Notes: generated by a model from the letters alone, not told the origin. Counted from the first letter of the stretch, positions 52,447 to 61,383 are shown. The stretch is DNA of 64,000 nucleotides from Cohnella abietis (GCF_004295585.1 NZ_AP019400.1:6107501-6171500), one strand, 5' to 3'. Program-made: numbers and translations.

Positions 52447-53855
52447 TTGCGCCGCCAACGAATGCCTTGAGGTGTATCCTCCAACACAATTCCACGATCC
52501 GCTAACAAATCTCGGATTTCATCCGCCCGTGCGAAATTACGATTAGCCCGTGCCGACGTTCGCTCTGCAATCAGCGAATCCACTTCCTCATCCAACAAGC
52601 CAGCTTCTTCGATTTGCGGTAGCAGTCCTAAAACACCGTTCATCTCTTCGATGCGTGTTAGAATCAGTAATAAATCTGACTCACTTACCGCCTCACGCTG
52701 TAAATAAGTATTCACTTCCGTGACAAGACCAAACCAAGCTGTTATCGCATCTGGTGTGCTAAAGTCGTCCTCCATACGGGAGTGGAATTCCTCTTTCAGC
52801 TTATCAAGCCTTTGCTTCAACGCTTCATCACCTGCTAAGGCAAGCGTGCCCGTCGCAACAGAGGAGAGACGATGACGGACATTGTCCCGGCAATTCGTCA
52901 ACCGCTCAATGCTGTTCGTAGCCTGACGAATGGTTTCGTCACTAAAATTAAGTGGACTACGGTAATGAGTTGCCAGCATTAAATAACGAATCGTATATTT
53001 ACTTGTCTTCTTGAGCAATTGCCGTACGTTAATACCATTGCCCAATGATTTAGACATCTTCTCATTGTTAATGTTTACGAAGCCATTGTGCATCCAGTAG
53101 CGCGACAAGGGCTGACCCGTCAAGGATTCAGATTGTGCAATCTCACACTCGTGATGAGGGAATTGCAAATCATGTCCGCCTCCATGGATATCCAGGGTAT
53201 TACCAGCATACTTGTGCACCATCGCAGAGCACTCGATATGCCATCCAGGACGCCCCTCGCCCCATGGACTTGGCCAATGAATTTCTCCCGGCTTAGCCGT
53301 CTTCCAGAGCACGAAGTCCTGTGGATTTTCTTTGCGCTCATCGACATCTATACGGATACCATATTGCAATTCATCGAGGTTTTTATGAGAAAGCTTACCG
53401 TATTCCGGGAATGATCCCGTACGGAAATAGACGTCTCCGCCGCTTTCATAAGCAGATCCCTTCTCGACTAAGCTTTCGATGAATGTCACGATTTCTGTTA
53501 TGTTCTCCGTTACCCGTGGTGAAATGGTCGGGTCGTGAGCACCAAGCGCAGCCCGATCCTCCTTAAACGCCAATATAAAACGTTCAGCCAGCTCTGGCAC
53601 TGTAATGCCAAGCTCATTAGCTTTGCGGATCATTTTGTCATCTACATCCGTGTAATTAACGATGTAATTAACCTCTAAGCCAATAGCCTCCAAATAACGT
53701 CGAACGACATCAAAGAAAATAACCGGACGTGCATTTCCAATATGGATATAGTCGTATACAGTCGGTCCGCATACATACATATTTACTTTTCCCGGCTCAC
53801 GCGGCACGAACGTCTGCGGCGCTCTAGTCATGCTGTCGTAAATTTTGAGTTTCAC
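52443..53855 (-). CDS. cysS: cysteinyl-tRNA synthetase
   Basis: This 470-aa class I synthetase has CGPTVYDYIHIGNARP (zinc Cys and HIGH-type motif), the zinc ligands around HIECSAMVHKYAG and HHECEIAQSES, and KMSKSLGN. It lies 6 bp after cysE and is probably under control of the same Cys T-box. Confidence 0.98.
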   Translation of the reverse strand: MKLKIYDSMTRAPQTFVPREPGKVNMYVCGPTVYDYIHIGNARPVIFFDVVRRYLEAIGLEVNYIVNYTDVDDKMIRKANELGITVPELAERFILAFKEDRAALGAHDPTISPRVTENITEIVTFIESLVEKGSAYESGGDVYFRTGSFPEYGKLSHKNLDELQYGIRIDVDERKENPQDFVLWKTAKPGEIHWPSPWGEGRPGWHIECSAMVHKYAGNTLDIHGGGHDLQFPHHECEIAQSESLTGQPLSRYWMHNGFVNINNEKMSKSLGNGINVRQLLKKTSKYTIRYLMLATHYRSPLNFSDETIRQATNSIERLTNCRDNVRHRLSSVATGTLALAGDEALKQRLDKLKEEFHSRMEDDFSTPDAITAWFGLVTEVNTYLQREAVSESDLLLILTRIEEMNGVLGLLPQIEEAGLLDEEVDSLIAERTSARANRNFARADEIRDLLADRGIVLEDTPQGIRWRRK

Positions 53856-53861
53856 CTGATA

Positions 53862-54563
53862 TTAGCTCCTTTTACTATCATTAGCCAAGAGGGCTACGGG
53901 TTCATTGTTCCCGTTCGTTTCATTGGCTTTGAGACGCTCGATCTCTGATTTTAGCTCGTTAATTTCCTTCTGCATGAGTCGGAAGGTTTCAATAAGCGGA
54001 TCCGGCAGGTTCGTATGGTCAAGCCGGTCGCCGATCTTCATGCCATTACGCTTTACAACACGTCCAGGAATACCGACAACCGTACTATTGGGTGGTATTT
54101 CTCTAAGTACAACCGAGTTTGCCCCAATATTAGAGTTACCTCCTACTGTAAACGATCCAAGCACCTTCGCGCCAGAAGCGATAACGACACGATTACCTAT
54201 TGTCGGATGGCGCTTCCCCTTTTCTTTCCCTGTTCCGCCAAGCGTTACCCCTTGATAAATAATAACCTCATCACCGATCTCGCACGTTTCGCCGATAACG
54301 ACGCCCATGCCGTGATCTATGAACAGTTTACTCCCAATACGAGCTCCGGGGTGAATCTCAATTCCCGTGAAAAATCGACTCACTTGGGAAATCACTCGGG
54401 CGACTGAAAATAACCGATGGCGATAAAAGAAATGGGCGATGCGATGAGACCAAATCGCATGTAAACCTGCATACGTAAATACTACTTCGAACCAGCTTCT
54501 GGCAGCAGGATCGTTCTCGAATACTGCTTCTATATCGGATTTGACCGTTCTCCACATCCCCAT
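53862..54563 (-). CDS. cysE: serine O-acetyltransferase
   Basis: This ~233-aa hexapeptide-repeat enzyme makes O-acetylserine, the carbon skeleton for cysteine. The left-handed beta-helix carries IHPGARIGSKLFIDHGMGVVIGET (several short repeats) and GGTGKEKGKRHPTIG. The C-terminal part ends in a helical charged stretch. The start is one of three close options: ATG 54563 (eight bases after AGGTGG), ATG 54557 or GTG 54575. It leads cysE-cysS-mrnC downstream of a T-box. Confidence 0.95.
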   Translation of the reverse strand: MGMWRTVKSDIEAVFENDPAARSWFEVVFTYAGLHAIWSHRIAHFFYRHRLFSVARVISQVSRFFTGIEIHPGARIGSKLFIDHGMGVVIGETCEIGDEVIIYQGVTLGGTGKEKGKRHPTIGNRVVIASGAKVLGSFTVGGNSNIGANSVVLREIPPNSTVVGIPGRVVKRNGMKIGDRLDHTNLPDPLIETFRLMQKEINELKSEIERLKANETNGNNEPVALLANDSKRS

Positions 54564-54592
54564 CTTCCACCCCACCTATCTCTTCTCTATCT

Positions 54593-54633
54593 AAGTAAAA
54601 CGGTCTCGTCGCCATTAGGACGGCGGAACACGT
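54593..54633 (-). repeat. 41-bp leader element, copy 2 (upstream of cysE)
   Basis: The minus strand reads ACGTGT, three bases, GCCGTCCTAA, a variable block and CGTTTTACTT. It shares 33 of 41 bases with the element upstream of the ABC transporter, and lies between the T-box terminator and the cysE ribosome site. Confidence 0.65.
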
Positions 54634-54644
54634 CAGTAAAATAT

Positions 54645-54940
54645 AAAAAAGCCCCTGCAGCTACGTAGCTGCAGAGACGTCATGACGTGGTCCCACTCTG
54701 CTTGAGCTCCTGTCCTCAGGGACATCGGCTCCTTATCGGATAGTTAACGGGATCCCCCCGGCACCGCTTACCCGATCATCCACTGTTCCATGATACTAGA
54801 TCACAGTACATCGGAAGACCCATCAGCGGCGCAGCTCCCAGGCGCAATTCAGTTTCGTACAGAATGTAGCGGCTCTCAGCCTAGACCGCCTTCTCTGATC
54901 ATTCGTAAAGCGAAACTTACTTTCCTGTTCGTCGCACGTT
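54645..54940 (-). promoter_or_regulatory. Cys T-box riboswitch upstream of cysE-cysS
   Basis: The leader ends with the T-box sequence AGAGTGGGACCACG (54684-54697), then a 20-bp palindromic terminator stem (54655-54674) and six Ts. Further upstream is a stem I with GGCTGAGAGCC and the specifier region CTGAATTGCGCC, where TGC (54844-54846) would be a cysteine codon. Uncharged tRNA-Cys would prevent termination. The same control of cysES is known in B. subtilis. Confidence 0.88.
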
Positions 54941-54956
54941 TTCGATATATAGATTA

Positions 54957-54985
54957 ATTATATCCGAACCCCTGTCAGGTGACAA
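54957..54985 (-). promoter_or_regulatory. sigma-A promoter of the T-box leader
   Basis: On the minus strand TTGTCA (54980-54985) and a perfect TATAAT (54957-54962) are 17 bp apart, about 100 bp after the gltX stop. Confidence 0.75.
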
Positions 54986-55060
54986 GAGATGTGACACGTT
55001 TCCCCTTAGAACGGATTAGCTAAGTGAGTATGCAAGCTTAGAATAATCCACTCAAATAGA

Positions 55061-56515
55061 TTAATTCGCGAGGCGCTTCAACACTTCATTTCTTCCTAGC
55101 AGCCAAATCGTTCCGTTCAAGTCCGGTCCATGCATTTGACCCGTGAGTGCGATACGTATTGGCATGAATAGCCCTTTACCTTTTACGCCAGTTGCGACTT
55201 GGACTGCTTTAATCCACGCTTTGATATTATCGATAGTGAAGTCTTGTTCAGAAGCGGCATCTATATTGCTCCGGAATGCGCTCAACACAGTAGGTACCGT
55301 CTCCTCTTTCATCACGATTGCAGCTTCATCGTTCAGCTCCGGAACCTCTTGGAAAAATAAATCAGATAGAGGTACAATCTCAGCTCCGAATCTTAGATGA
55401 TCGCGGAACAAGGTGACTAAAGCCGTAGCCCACACCAAATCTTGCTCGCTTGGCTCCTGCGGAAGGCGACCTGCTGATTTCAAGTGTGGAATGCAAAGCT
55501 GGATGATACGCTCCGGCTCAGCAAGCTTCATGTAGTGTTGGTTTAACCAGCTTAGCTTCGCTGTATCGAATACAGCCGGGCTCTTGGAGAGACGGTTCTC
55601 GTTAAAGATCTCAATTAGCTGCTCTCGGGAATAAATCTCCTCTTCCCCTTCCGGAGACCAGCCAAGCAAAGTAATAAAGTTAAATAGAGCTTCAGGCAGA
55701 TAGCCTAATTCGTCATATTGCTGAATGAATTGAACGATGGACTCGTCACGTTTGGACAGCTTCTTGCGTTGATCATTAACGATTAGTGTCATATGACCGA
55801 ACTGAGGAGGCGTCCATCCAAACGCTTCATAAACCATTAGCTGACGAGGCGTGTTCGTAATATGGTCTTCACCACGCAATACATGCGTTATAGCCATCAG
55901 ATGATCATCCACTGCAACAGCATAATTATAGGTCGGAATACCGTCCTTCTTCACGATGACGAAATCACCGAAGTCGTCAGAACGGAAGGAAATTTCTCCT
56001 TTGACCGTATCCTGAAACGTATAAACGTGGTCAGTCGGAACCGTAAAACGCACGCTTGGAATTCTTCCTTCGTCTGCAAGCTTGCTTTGCTCGTCGGGAG
56101 TTAGGTTACGACATTTCCCAGAGTACTTCGGAGTTTCACCGCGTTCCGTTTGCTCCTCGCGCTCCCGCTCCAGCTCCTCTTCATTGCAATAGCAACGGTA
56201 GGCTAGCTTCTGATCAAGCAATTGCTGAGTATGCGTTCGGTAAATATCAAGACGCTCAGTTTGACGGTAAGGACCATACTCACCTAGACGATCGATGCTT
56301 TCATCCCAATCGACACCAAGCCATTTCAGATAAGTTAGCTGACTTTCTTCCCCGCCTGCTATATTTCTTTTAACGTCTGTGTCTTCGATACGGATAATAA
56401 AATCACCACCATGGTGGCGTGCGAATAGGTAGTTAAAAATGGCTGTACGCGCATTACCAATATGTAGATTGCCCGTCGGGCTTGGTGCGTATCTTACTCG
56501 AACCTTAGTCGACAT
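55061..56515 (-). CDS. gltX: glutamyl-tRNA synthetase
   Basis: This 484-aa class I synthetase has the HIGH-type motif GNLHIGNARTAIFNYL, the zinc-type Cys cluster YRCYCNEEEL...KCRNL and the KLSKRDES motif. In Bacillota it usually charges tRNA-Gln as well, which is then amidated. AGGAGG-type sequence precedes the ATG. It lies between ispF and the T-box. Confidence 0.98.
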   Translation of the reverse strand: MSTKVRVRYAPSPTGNLHIGNARTAIFNYLFARHHGGDFIIRIEDTDVKRNIAGGEESQLTYLKWLGVDWDESIDRLGEYGPYRQTERLDIYRTHTQQLLDQKLAYRCYCNEEELEREREEQTERGETPKYSGKCRNLTPDEQSKLADEGRIPSVRFTVPTDHVYTFQDTVKGEISFRSDDFGDFVIVKKDGIPTYNYAVAVDDHLMAITHVLRGEDHITNTPRQLMVYEAFGWTPPQFGHMTLIVNDQRKKLSKRDESIVQFIQQYDELGYLPEALFNFITLLGWSPEGEEEIYSREQLIEIFNENRLSKSPAVFDTAKLSWLNQHYMKLAEPERIIQLCIPHLKSAGRLPQEPSEQDLVWATALVTLFRDHLRFGAEIVPLSDLFFQEVPELNDEAAIVMKEETVPTVLSAFRSNIDAASEQDFTIDNIKAWIKAVQVATGVKGKGLFMPIRIALTGQMHGPDLNGTIWLLGRNEVLKRLAN

Positions 56516-56544
56516 GTTAGTTCCTCCGTTAATATCATATTCTT

Positions 56545-57021
56545 TTATGCCTTCACCAACAGAACAACCGCCTGCGAGGCGATACCTTCACCCCGACCGG
56601 GAAAGCCTAAACGTTCAGTAGTTGTCGCTTTTACGTTGACTTGGGATTCCTCACATTCAAGCGCTTTGGCAATAACAGTAACCATCGCCGGGATGTATGG
56701 CGCCATCTTCGGCGCTTGCGCGATAATTGTCGCGTCAGCGTTACCGAGCTTGTAGCCTCGCTCCTTAGCCAGTCCCCATACATGCACTAGTAATTTGACG
56801 CTATCTGCGTCTTTGAATTCCGGATCGGTATCTGGAAAGTGCTTTCCGATATCTCCAAGGGCAAGAGCCCCGAGAATGGCATCGCTTATCGTGTGAAGAA
56901 GCACATCTGCATCGGAATGTCCTAGTAACCCTTTTTCATATGGAATGTTAACACCGCCGATAATGCACGGACGTCCTTCCACCAGCTGGTGAACATCGAA
57001 GCCTTGTCCCACTCTAATCAT
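56545..57021 (-). CDS. ispF: 2-C-methyl-D-erythritol 2,4-cyclodiphosphate synthase
   Basis: This 158-aa enzyme of the MEP isoprenoid pathway has the zinc-binding GQGFDVHQL and LLGHSDADVLLHTISDA motifs and the C-terminal TTTERLGFPGRGEGIA. It lies 5 bp after ispD, so both steps are encoded together. Confidence 0.97.
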   Translation of the reverse strand: MIRVGQGFDVHQLVEGRPCIIGGVNIPYEKGLLGHSDADVLLHTISDAILGALALGDIGKHFPDTDPEFKDADSVKLLVHVWGLAKERGYKLGNADATIIAQAPKMAPYIPAMVTVIAKALECEESQVNVKATTTERLGFPGRGEGIASQAVVLLVKA

Positions 57022-57026
57022 TGTGA

Positions 57027-57716
57027 CTATTCCTCCCCCATACGCCTTGCCAGCAGAAGCTCTGCAATAGGCAGATCCTCTGGCGTCGTAATTTTAATAT
57101 TGGCATAATCACCTTCGACAATTGCAACCTTACGCCCTAATCTCTCCAGAAGCATAGCATCATCTGTTGCTGCTGCGCTTTCCTCCCGCGCCTGGCGATG
57201 CGCATCCATAAGCTCTACACGCCAAAAAGCCTGCGGAGTCTGTACACTCCACAGCGTCCTACGTTCCGGAGTTGCAATAATAAACCCGTTACCATCCGAA
57301 ACTTTAATTGTATCTTTAACAGGAACGGCTAGTGCGGATGCACCATGTTCTTCCGCAGCCTTACAGCATGCGGTAATCTGCTTAGCAGTTACTAATGGTC
57401 TAGCTGCATCATGGACTAATACACCTTCCGTATGTAATGCCGCCAAACCTGCATATACACTATCCTGCCGCTCTGCGCCGCCCGGTATGATCAATGATAT
57501 TTTCCGAAACCCTTCAAGCCTGATTATCTCGCCAGCTTTCTGCTGCTCACCCGATGAAACAACTAAAATAATAGATGTTACAGCTGAGCATTGCTCAAAT
57601 GCTTCAAGCGTATGAGCAAGCACTGTCCGACCGGCAAGCTCAAGGTAGGGCTTATTATCGGCAGCTCCCATACGAGTGCCTCGCCCTGCCGCAACCACGA
57701 CAGCTCCCCAGTCCAT
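57027..57716 (-). CDS. ispD: 2-C-methyl-D-erythritol 4-phosphate cytidylyltransferase
   Basis: This 229-aa enzyme has the nucleotide motif VVVAAGRGTRMGAADNKPYLEL, VHDAARPL and the TPEDLPIAE segment. It adds CMP to MEP in isoprenoid synthesis. It lies between yacL and ispF. Confidence 0.96.
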   Translation of the reverse strand: MDWGAVVVAAGRGTRMGAADNKPYLELAGRTVLAHTLEAFEQCSAVTSIILVVSSGEQQKAGEIIRLEGFRKISLIIPGGAERQDSVYAGLAALHTEGVLVHDAARPLVTAKQITACCKAAEEHGASALAVPVKDTIKVSDGNGFIIATPERRTLWSVQTPQAFWRVELMDAHRQAREESAAATDDAMLLERLGRKVAIVEGDYANIKITTPEDLPIAELLLARRMGEE

Positions 57717-57793
57717 ATAATATCTCCTTTTCAGACAAACAAAAGACGGGACACAAGAGCGCGCCCCGCCCGTATTTCTATTATCATACCTTG

Positions 57794-58885
57794 TTAGAGC
57801 GCTTTTTCCAATAGCTTAGGCTTAGCGAAAATCATCCGGCCAGCAGATGTCTGAAGCACACTTGTGACCAGCACCTCCATCGTAGTTCCGATGAATTCCC
57901 TTCCGCCTTCTACCACAATCATTGTGCCATCATCCAAATAGGCCACACCTTGCCCATGCTCCTTGCCGTCCTTAATAACCTGAACAACAATTTCTTCTCC
58001 AGGAAGCACGACAGGCTTAACCGCATTAGCCAAATCATTAATATTTAGCACAGAAACTCCTTGCAGCTCGCACACTTTATTCAAGTTAAAGTCATTAGTA
58101 ACCACTTTACCCTGCATCGCCTTTGCTAGCTTAACGAGCTTACTGTCAACCTCTCCAGGCTCATCATTCGCATCTTCGTAAATAAGTACTCTGACGTCTA
58201 GCTCCTTCTGAATTTTATTAAGGATGTCTAGTCCCCTCCGTCCTCTATTGCGCTTAAGCAAATCAGATGAATCCGCGATATGCTGAAGCTCTTCTAGTAC
58301 GAATTCAGGTATAACTAATGTCCCTTCAATAAAACCCGTTTTGCATATATCTGCAATACGACCGTCAATGATAACGCTTGTGTCTAAAATTTTGTGTTCC
58401 TCATACCGGGGTCCCTCATTTTTCGGAATTTCTACACTTCTGCGTGTCCGGAGCCAATCTCCGACCTCGTCCTTTTTATACATGCCAATCTTAAGTCCCG
58501 TATACCCGAGCGTAAGCGCCGTAATGGCTGCCAATATTTGCCCCACATGCGGAATATCCGTCATAAAAGGATACAGGAAGGAAGAAAGTGCAAGACCAAA
58601 GGTCAAACCTACCAAACCGGATAGAAGCTCTGACATAGGATAATTGGACAGTCTATCAATTCCACGCTGTAAAGCACGTGTAAGCGGAGCAGCGAAAGCC
58701 GTTGCGAGTAAAAATCCTGTGCATGCCCCTACAACTGCACTGAAGGATCCTCCTCCACCAGTTGAAGCACCTAACATCGAACCCATCCATGACGCCTCAG
58801 ATGCTATCTGCCAAGTTGACATTGCTTGACCTAGCAAAGCACCTAGTACTAAGCCGACGATCTGGATAACTCTCTTCATTATCAT
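57794..58885 (-). CDS. yacL: PIN/TRAM-domain membrane protein YacL
   Basis: This 363-aa protein has four membrane segments (about residues 5-145), then a PIN domain with ILDTSVIIDGRIADI and the VTNDFNLNKVC motif (acidic nuclease-type residues), and a C-terminal TRAM domain. It starts ATG 58885 with GGGAGTG upstream; 19 codons of open frame before it have no site. The function is not settled; the domain pair suggests RNA binding or cleavage at the membrane. Confidence 0.93.
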   Translation of the reverse strand: MIMKRVIQIVGLVLGALLGQAMSTWQIASEASWMGSMLGASTGGGGSFSAVVGACTGFLLATAFAAPLTRALQRGIDRLSNYPMSELLSGLVGLTFGLALSSFLYPFMTDIPHVGQILAAITALTLGYTGLKIGMYKKDEVGDWLRTRRSVEIPKNEGPRYEEHKILDTSVIIDGRIADICKTGFIEGTLVIPEFVLEELQHIADSSDLLKRNRGRRGLDILNKIQKELDVRVLIYEDANDEPGEVDSKLVKLAKAMQGKVVTNDFNLNKVCELQGVSVLNINDLANAVKPVVLPGEEIVVQVIKDGKEHGQGVAYLDDGTMIVVEGGREFIGTTMEVLVTSVLQTSAGRMIFAKPKLLEKAL

Positions 58886-59006
58886 AAAATTCACTCCCTT
58901 TCTTGTTAAGAAGTCAGAAATATCGTTACTAGTATGTTCCAATTTTTTACTTGCTAACCTTCACTAAGCTTAGATATTAAAGTTTATTCAAAATTGTCAG
59001 CTTCTT

Positions 59007-59035
59007 TTGATATCTGGGAACCCATGATTTATAAT
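59007..59035 (+). promoter_or_regulatory. sigma-A promoter of the 131-aa gene
   Basis: TTGATA (59007-59012) and a perfect TATAAT (59030-59035) are 17 bp apart, 42 bp before the start codon. Confidence 0.75.
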
Positions 59036-59076
59036 GAAAGTGGCTAAGTAAATAAAAGGTAACCGAGGTGGAATGG

Positions 59077-59472
59077 ATGGGCGCACCTACGCTCCAGGAG
59101 TTTCAGAGTCAGGTGTCGGAATTATTGCTCCGTCATCGTAGTCTGCTTGACGTCGTTACGAAGTACAGTCAATCCAATGCATCTGTCAACCGGGCCGTAT
59201 CCAAATCCATCACAGAGTGCGGATGTATCGAGCTAACTGCTAGAAACCAAGGGTTTTCCGAGGAGATGCCGCTTGACCAAGCGAATCGCCAATCGAAATC
59301 CCACATGGAGGGCAACCTCTGTGAGCAATGTCGCGAGGTTATTCGTAGTGAGATGGGCAAGAATCTGTTCTACATGTCAGCCATGTGCAACCTGCTGGAC
59401 ATCAGCCTTGAAGAAGTCGTCACCAAAGAAGCTGACAAATGCTCTACGCTGGGCTGGTTTAACTTAACTTAA
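59077..59472 (+). CDS. cysteine-containing helical protein of unknown function
   Basis: This 131-aa protein starts MGAPTLQEFQSQVSELLLRH; GAGGTGG lies five bases before the ATG, and an in-frame GTG three codons earlier lies inside that site. It looks all-helical. Cysteines occur as ECGC (about residues 47-50), LCEQC (about 81-85), one in SAMCN and one in DKCST; the first two pairs could bind a metal. I recall similar proteins beside yacL/disA in Paenibacillus, sometimes labelled DUF1573, but cannot confirm this. It has a good promoter and a strong terminator, so it is very likely a real gene. Confidence 0.82.
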   Translation: MGAPTLQEFQSQVSELLLRHRSLLDVVTKYSQSNASVNRAVSKSITECGCIELTARNQGFSEEMPLDQANRQSKSHMEGNLCEQCREVIRSEMGKNLFYMSAMCNLLDISLEEVVTKEADKCSTLGWFNLT

Positions 59473-59500
59473 TATTTTTTAAAAAGGCATTATTCACGGC

Positions 59501-59537
59501 AAAAGGCAGCACCCGTTTTATGGGATGCTGCCTTTTT
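59501..59537 (+). terminator. terminator of the 131-aa gene
   Basis: An 11-bp perfect stem (59501-59511 with 59526-59536) ends in a T-run. Confidence 0.92.
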
Positions 59538-59559
59538 GTTTGTTTACGCTGTGGAGTTT

Positions 59560-60275
59560 GGTGCTGAGTTTGGCTCCGAGTTACGTTGTCCCTCCGACTA
59601 ATTATCATCTTACGCTCTGTTTGGCGCTGAGTTATGCTGCATCTCCGACTAATTATTACCTCGCTCTCTGTTTGGCTCCGAGTTACACTGCCTCTCAGAC
59701 TAATTTTCACCTGGCTCGCTATTTGGCTCCGAGTTACGCTGTCCCTCCGACTAATTTTCACCTGGCGCTCTATTAGGCTCCGAGTTACGCTGCATCTCTG
59801 ACTAATTTTCACCTGGCGCTCTGTTTGGCTCCGAGTTATGCTGCACCTCCGACTAATTATTACCTGGCCCGCTGTTTTGGCTCCGAGTTACGCTGTCCCT
59901 CCGACTAATTTTCACCTGGCGCTCTGTTTGGCTCCGAGTTACGCTGTCCCTCCGACTAATTATTACCTGGCCCGCTGTTTCGGCTCCGAGTTAAGCTGCA
60001 TCTCCGACTAATTTTCACCTGGCCCGCCGTTTAGCGCCGATTTATGCTGCCTCTCCGACTAATTATTACTTTACGCTCTGTTTGGCTCGTAGTTACGCTG
60101 CATCTCCGACTAATTATCACTCTACGCTCTGTTTGGCTCGTAGTTACGCTGCATCTCCGACTAATTATCACTCTACGCTCTGTTTGGCTCGTAGTTACGC
60201 AGCATCTCCGACTAATTATCACCTGGCCCGCTGTTTCGGCTCCGAGTTACGCTGTCCCTCCGACTAATTATCACA
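59560..60275 (+). repeat. tandem array of fourteen 51-52-bp repeats
   Basis: The landmark GACTAATT recurs at 59596, 59647, 59698, 59749, 59800, 59851, 59903, 59954, 60006, 60057, 60108, 60159, 60210 and 60262. Steps are 51 bp, with four steps of 52 (extra base in a T/G run). The unit reads roughly GGCTCCGAGTTACGCTG, YMYCTCCGACTAATT, then WTYACCTGGCSCKCTGTTT. Three central units (60057-60210) are almost identical and use TACGCTCTGTTTGGCTCGT. No palindrome like that of the first array is present. Confidence 0.94.
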
Positions 60276-60323
60276 TTCCTTGAAGTCTTTGCCCGGAGCT
60301 ACACTACTCCTCCAAGAGCTTAG

Positions 60324-60535
60324 GTTACTGGGCTTGCGCTACTGGGGTTACGGTTACTGGGGGTTACGTTACTGGAATTGTGGTTACTGGAATTGTGGTT
60401 ACTGGAATTGTGGTTACTGGAATTGTGGTTACTGGGCATACGTTACCGGAATTGTGTTACTGGAGTTGTGGTTACTGAGCTTGAGTTACTGGCTCTAGGT
60501 TACTGGTTCTAGGTTACTTGGCTTGAGTTACTGTG
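60324..60535 (+). repeat. tandem array of about fourteen 15-bp repeats
   Basis: The word TTACTGG recurs about every 15 bp (60354, 60369, 60384, 60399, 60414, 60429, then less exact to 60530). The best units read GGTTACTGGAATTGT and occur four times perfectly in the middle; the edges are degenerate. An open frame across it would encode repeats of CGYWN but lacks a ribosome site. Confidence 0.9.
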
Positions 60536-60571
60536 CTCCAGTTAGACGCATACACTTCTAATCAAACAAAA

Positions 60572-60614
60572 AAAGCACCCGCAACTCTCTTGGCAGAGAG
60601 AAAACCGGTGCTTT
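60572..60614 (-). terminator. pssA terminator
   Basis: The minus strand has the stem AAAGCACC / GGGTGCTTT with an inner stem TCTCTC/GAGAG, followed by seven Ts. Confidence 0.88.
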
Positions 60615-60633
60615 CTAAATTCCCGAAACCGAG

Positions 60634-61383
60634 TTAAGCGCTGTGCTTGGATCGCTCGCTTTCCTCGGCAGCCTCTCTGCGCTTAGCGCGGCGGCCTGAG
60701 GGCAACAGTCGTTCAACGTTTTTTTTTAGGCCCCATAAAGCATAGAGAAGTAGCAATGCTAAAATGACCTTCGGAATAGCCGCTTGGAACATATAAGCTA
60801 GAACCGCAGCTCCTGCAACAACTACAGGAATGGCCCAGATCGCCTTTCTAGGTAAACCAAGCTTCTTGAAGTTCGGATATTTCATGTTGCTAACCATTAG
60901 GAAAGATAAAGCTACCGTGCTCAACAGCAACAAAGAGTAATGCAACTCACTGTGGAACAACGCCAACGTAGCAAGCACTCCACCCGCAGCCGGAATAGGT
61001 AAGCCAATGAAATAACCTGGTATACCATCAATGACGTTAAATCTTGCCAGTCTTAGCGCTCCACAGATTGGGAAGATCGCAGTTACGATCCATGCCATTG
61101 CAGGGCTTATGCCTTGAAATGCCGCTTGATACATAATAAATGCAGGTGCAACACCAAAAGAAATGATGTCGGAAAGTGAATCCAATTCTTTACCGAATTC
61201 GCTTTGTACATTTAATGCTCGAGCTACTCGTCCATCCAAGCCATCAAGAAGCATGGCGATGATAACTAATAAAGCAGCTGTATTCGAGCTGTTCGTTTCG
61301 TTATTAAAGGCCAAAATAATGGCTATGACACCTAAAAACAAGTTACCAATGGTAAATAAGTTAGGTATCGACTTCGTAATCAT
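60634..61383 (-). CDS. pssA: CDP-diacylglycerol-serine O-phosphatidyltransferase
   Basis: This 249-aa membrane enzyme makes phosphatidylserine. The CDP-alcohol phosphatidyltransferase signature is clear: D-x2-DG-x2-AR, x8, G-x3-D-x3-D in LLDGLDGRVAR...FGKELDSLSD. It has about eight membrane segments and a basic C-terminal tail. The ATG at 61383 has GAGGTGG five bases upstream; a GTG three codons earlier overlaps that site. No psd gene is present in this window. Confidence 0.93.
   Translation of the reverse strand: MITKSIPNLFTIGNLFLGVIAIILAFNNETNSSNTAALLVIIAMLLDGLDGRVARALNVQSEFGKELDSLSDIISFGVAPAFIMYQAAFQGISPAMAWIVTAIFPICGALRLARFNVIDGIPGYFIGLPIPAAGGVLATLALFHSELHYSLLLLSTVALSFLMVSNMKYPNFKKLGLPRKAIWAIPVVVAGAAVLAYMFQAAIPKVILALLLLYALWGLKKNVERLLPSGRRAKRREAAEESERSKHSA

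Noticed and set aside
59560..60535. Possible CRISPR array or repeat protein gene
   Set aside because: No unique spacers. Open frames through the arrays (17-residue and CGYWN repeats) lack ribosome sites, are broken by 52-bp steps, and exist on both strands as expected for a repeat without stops.
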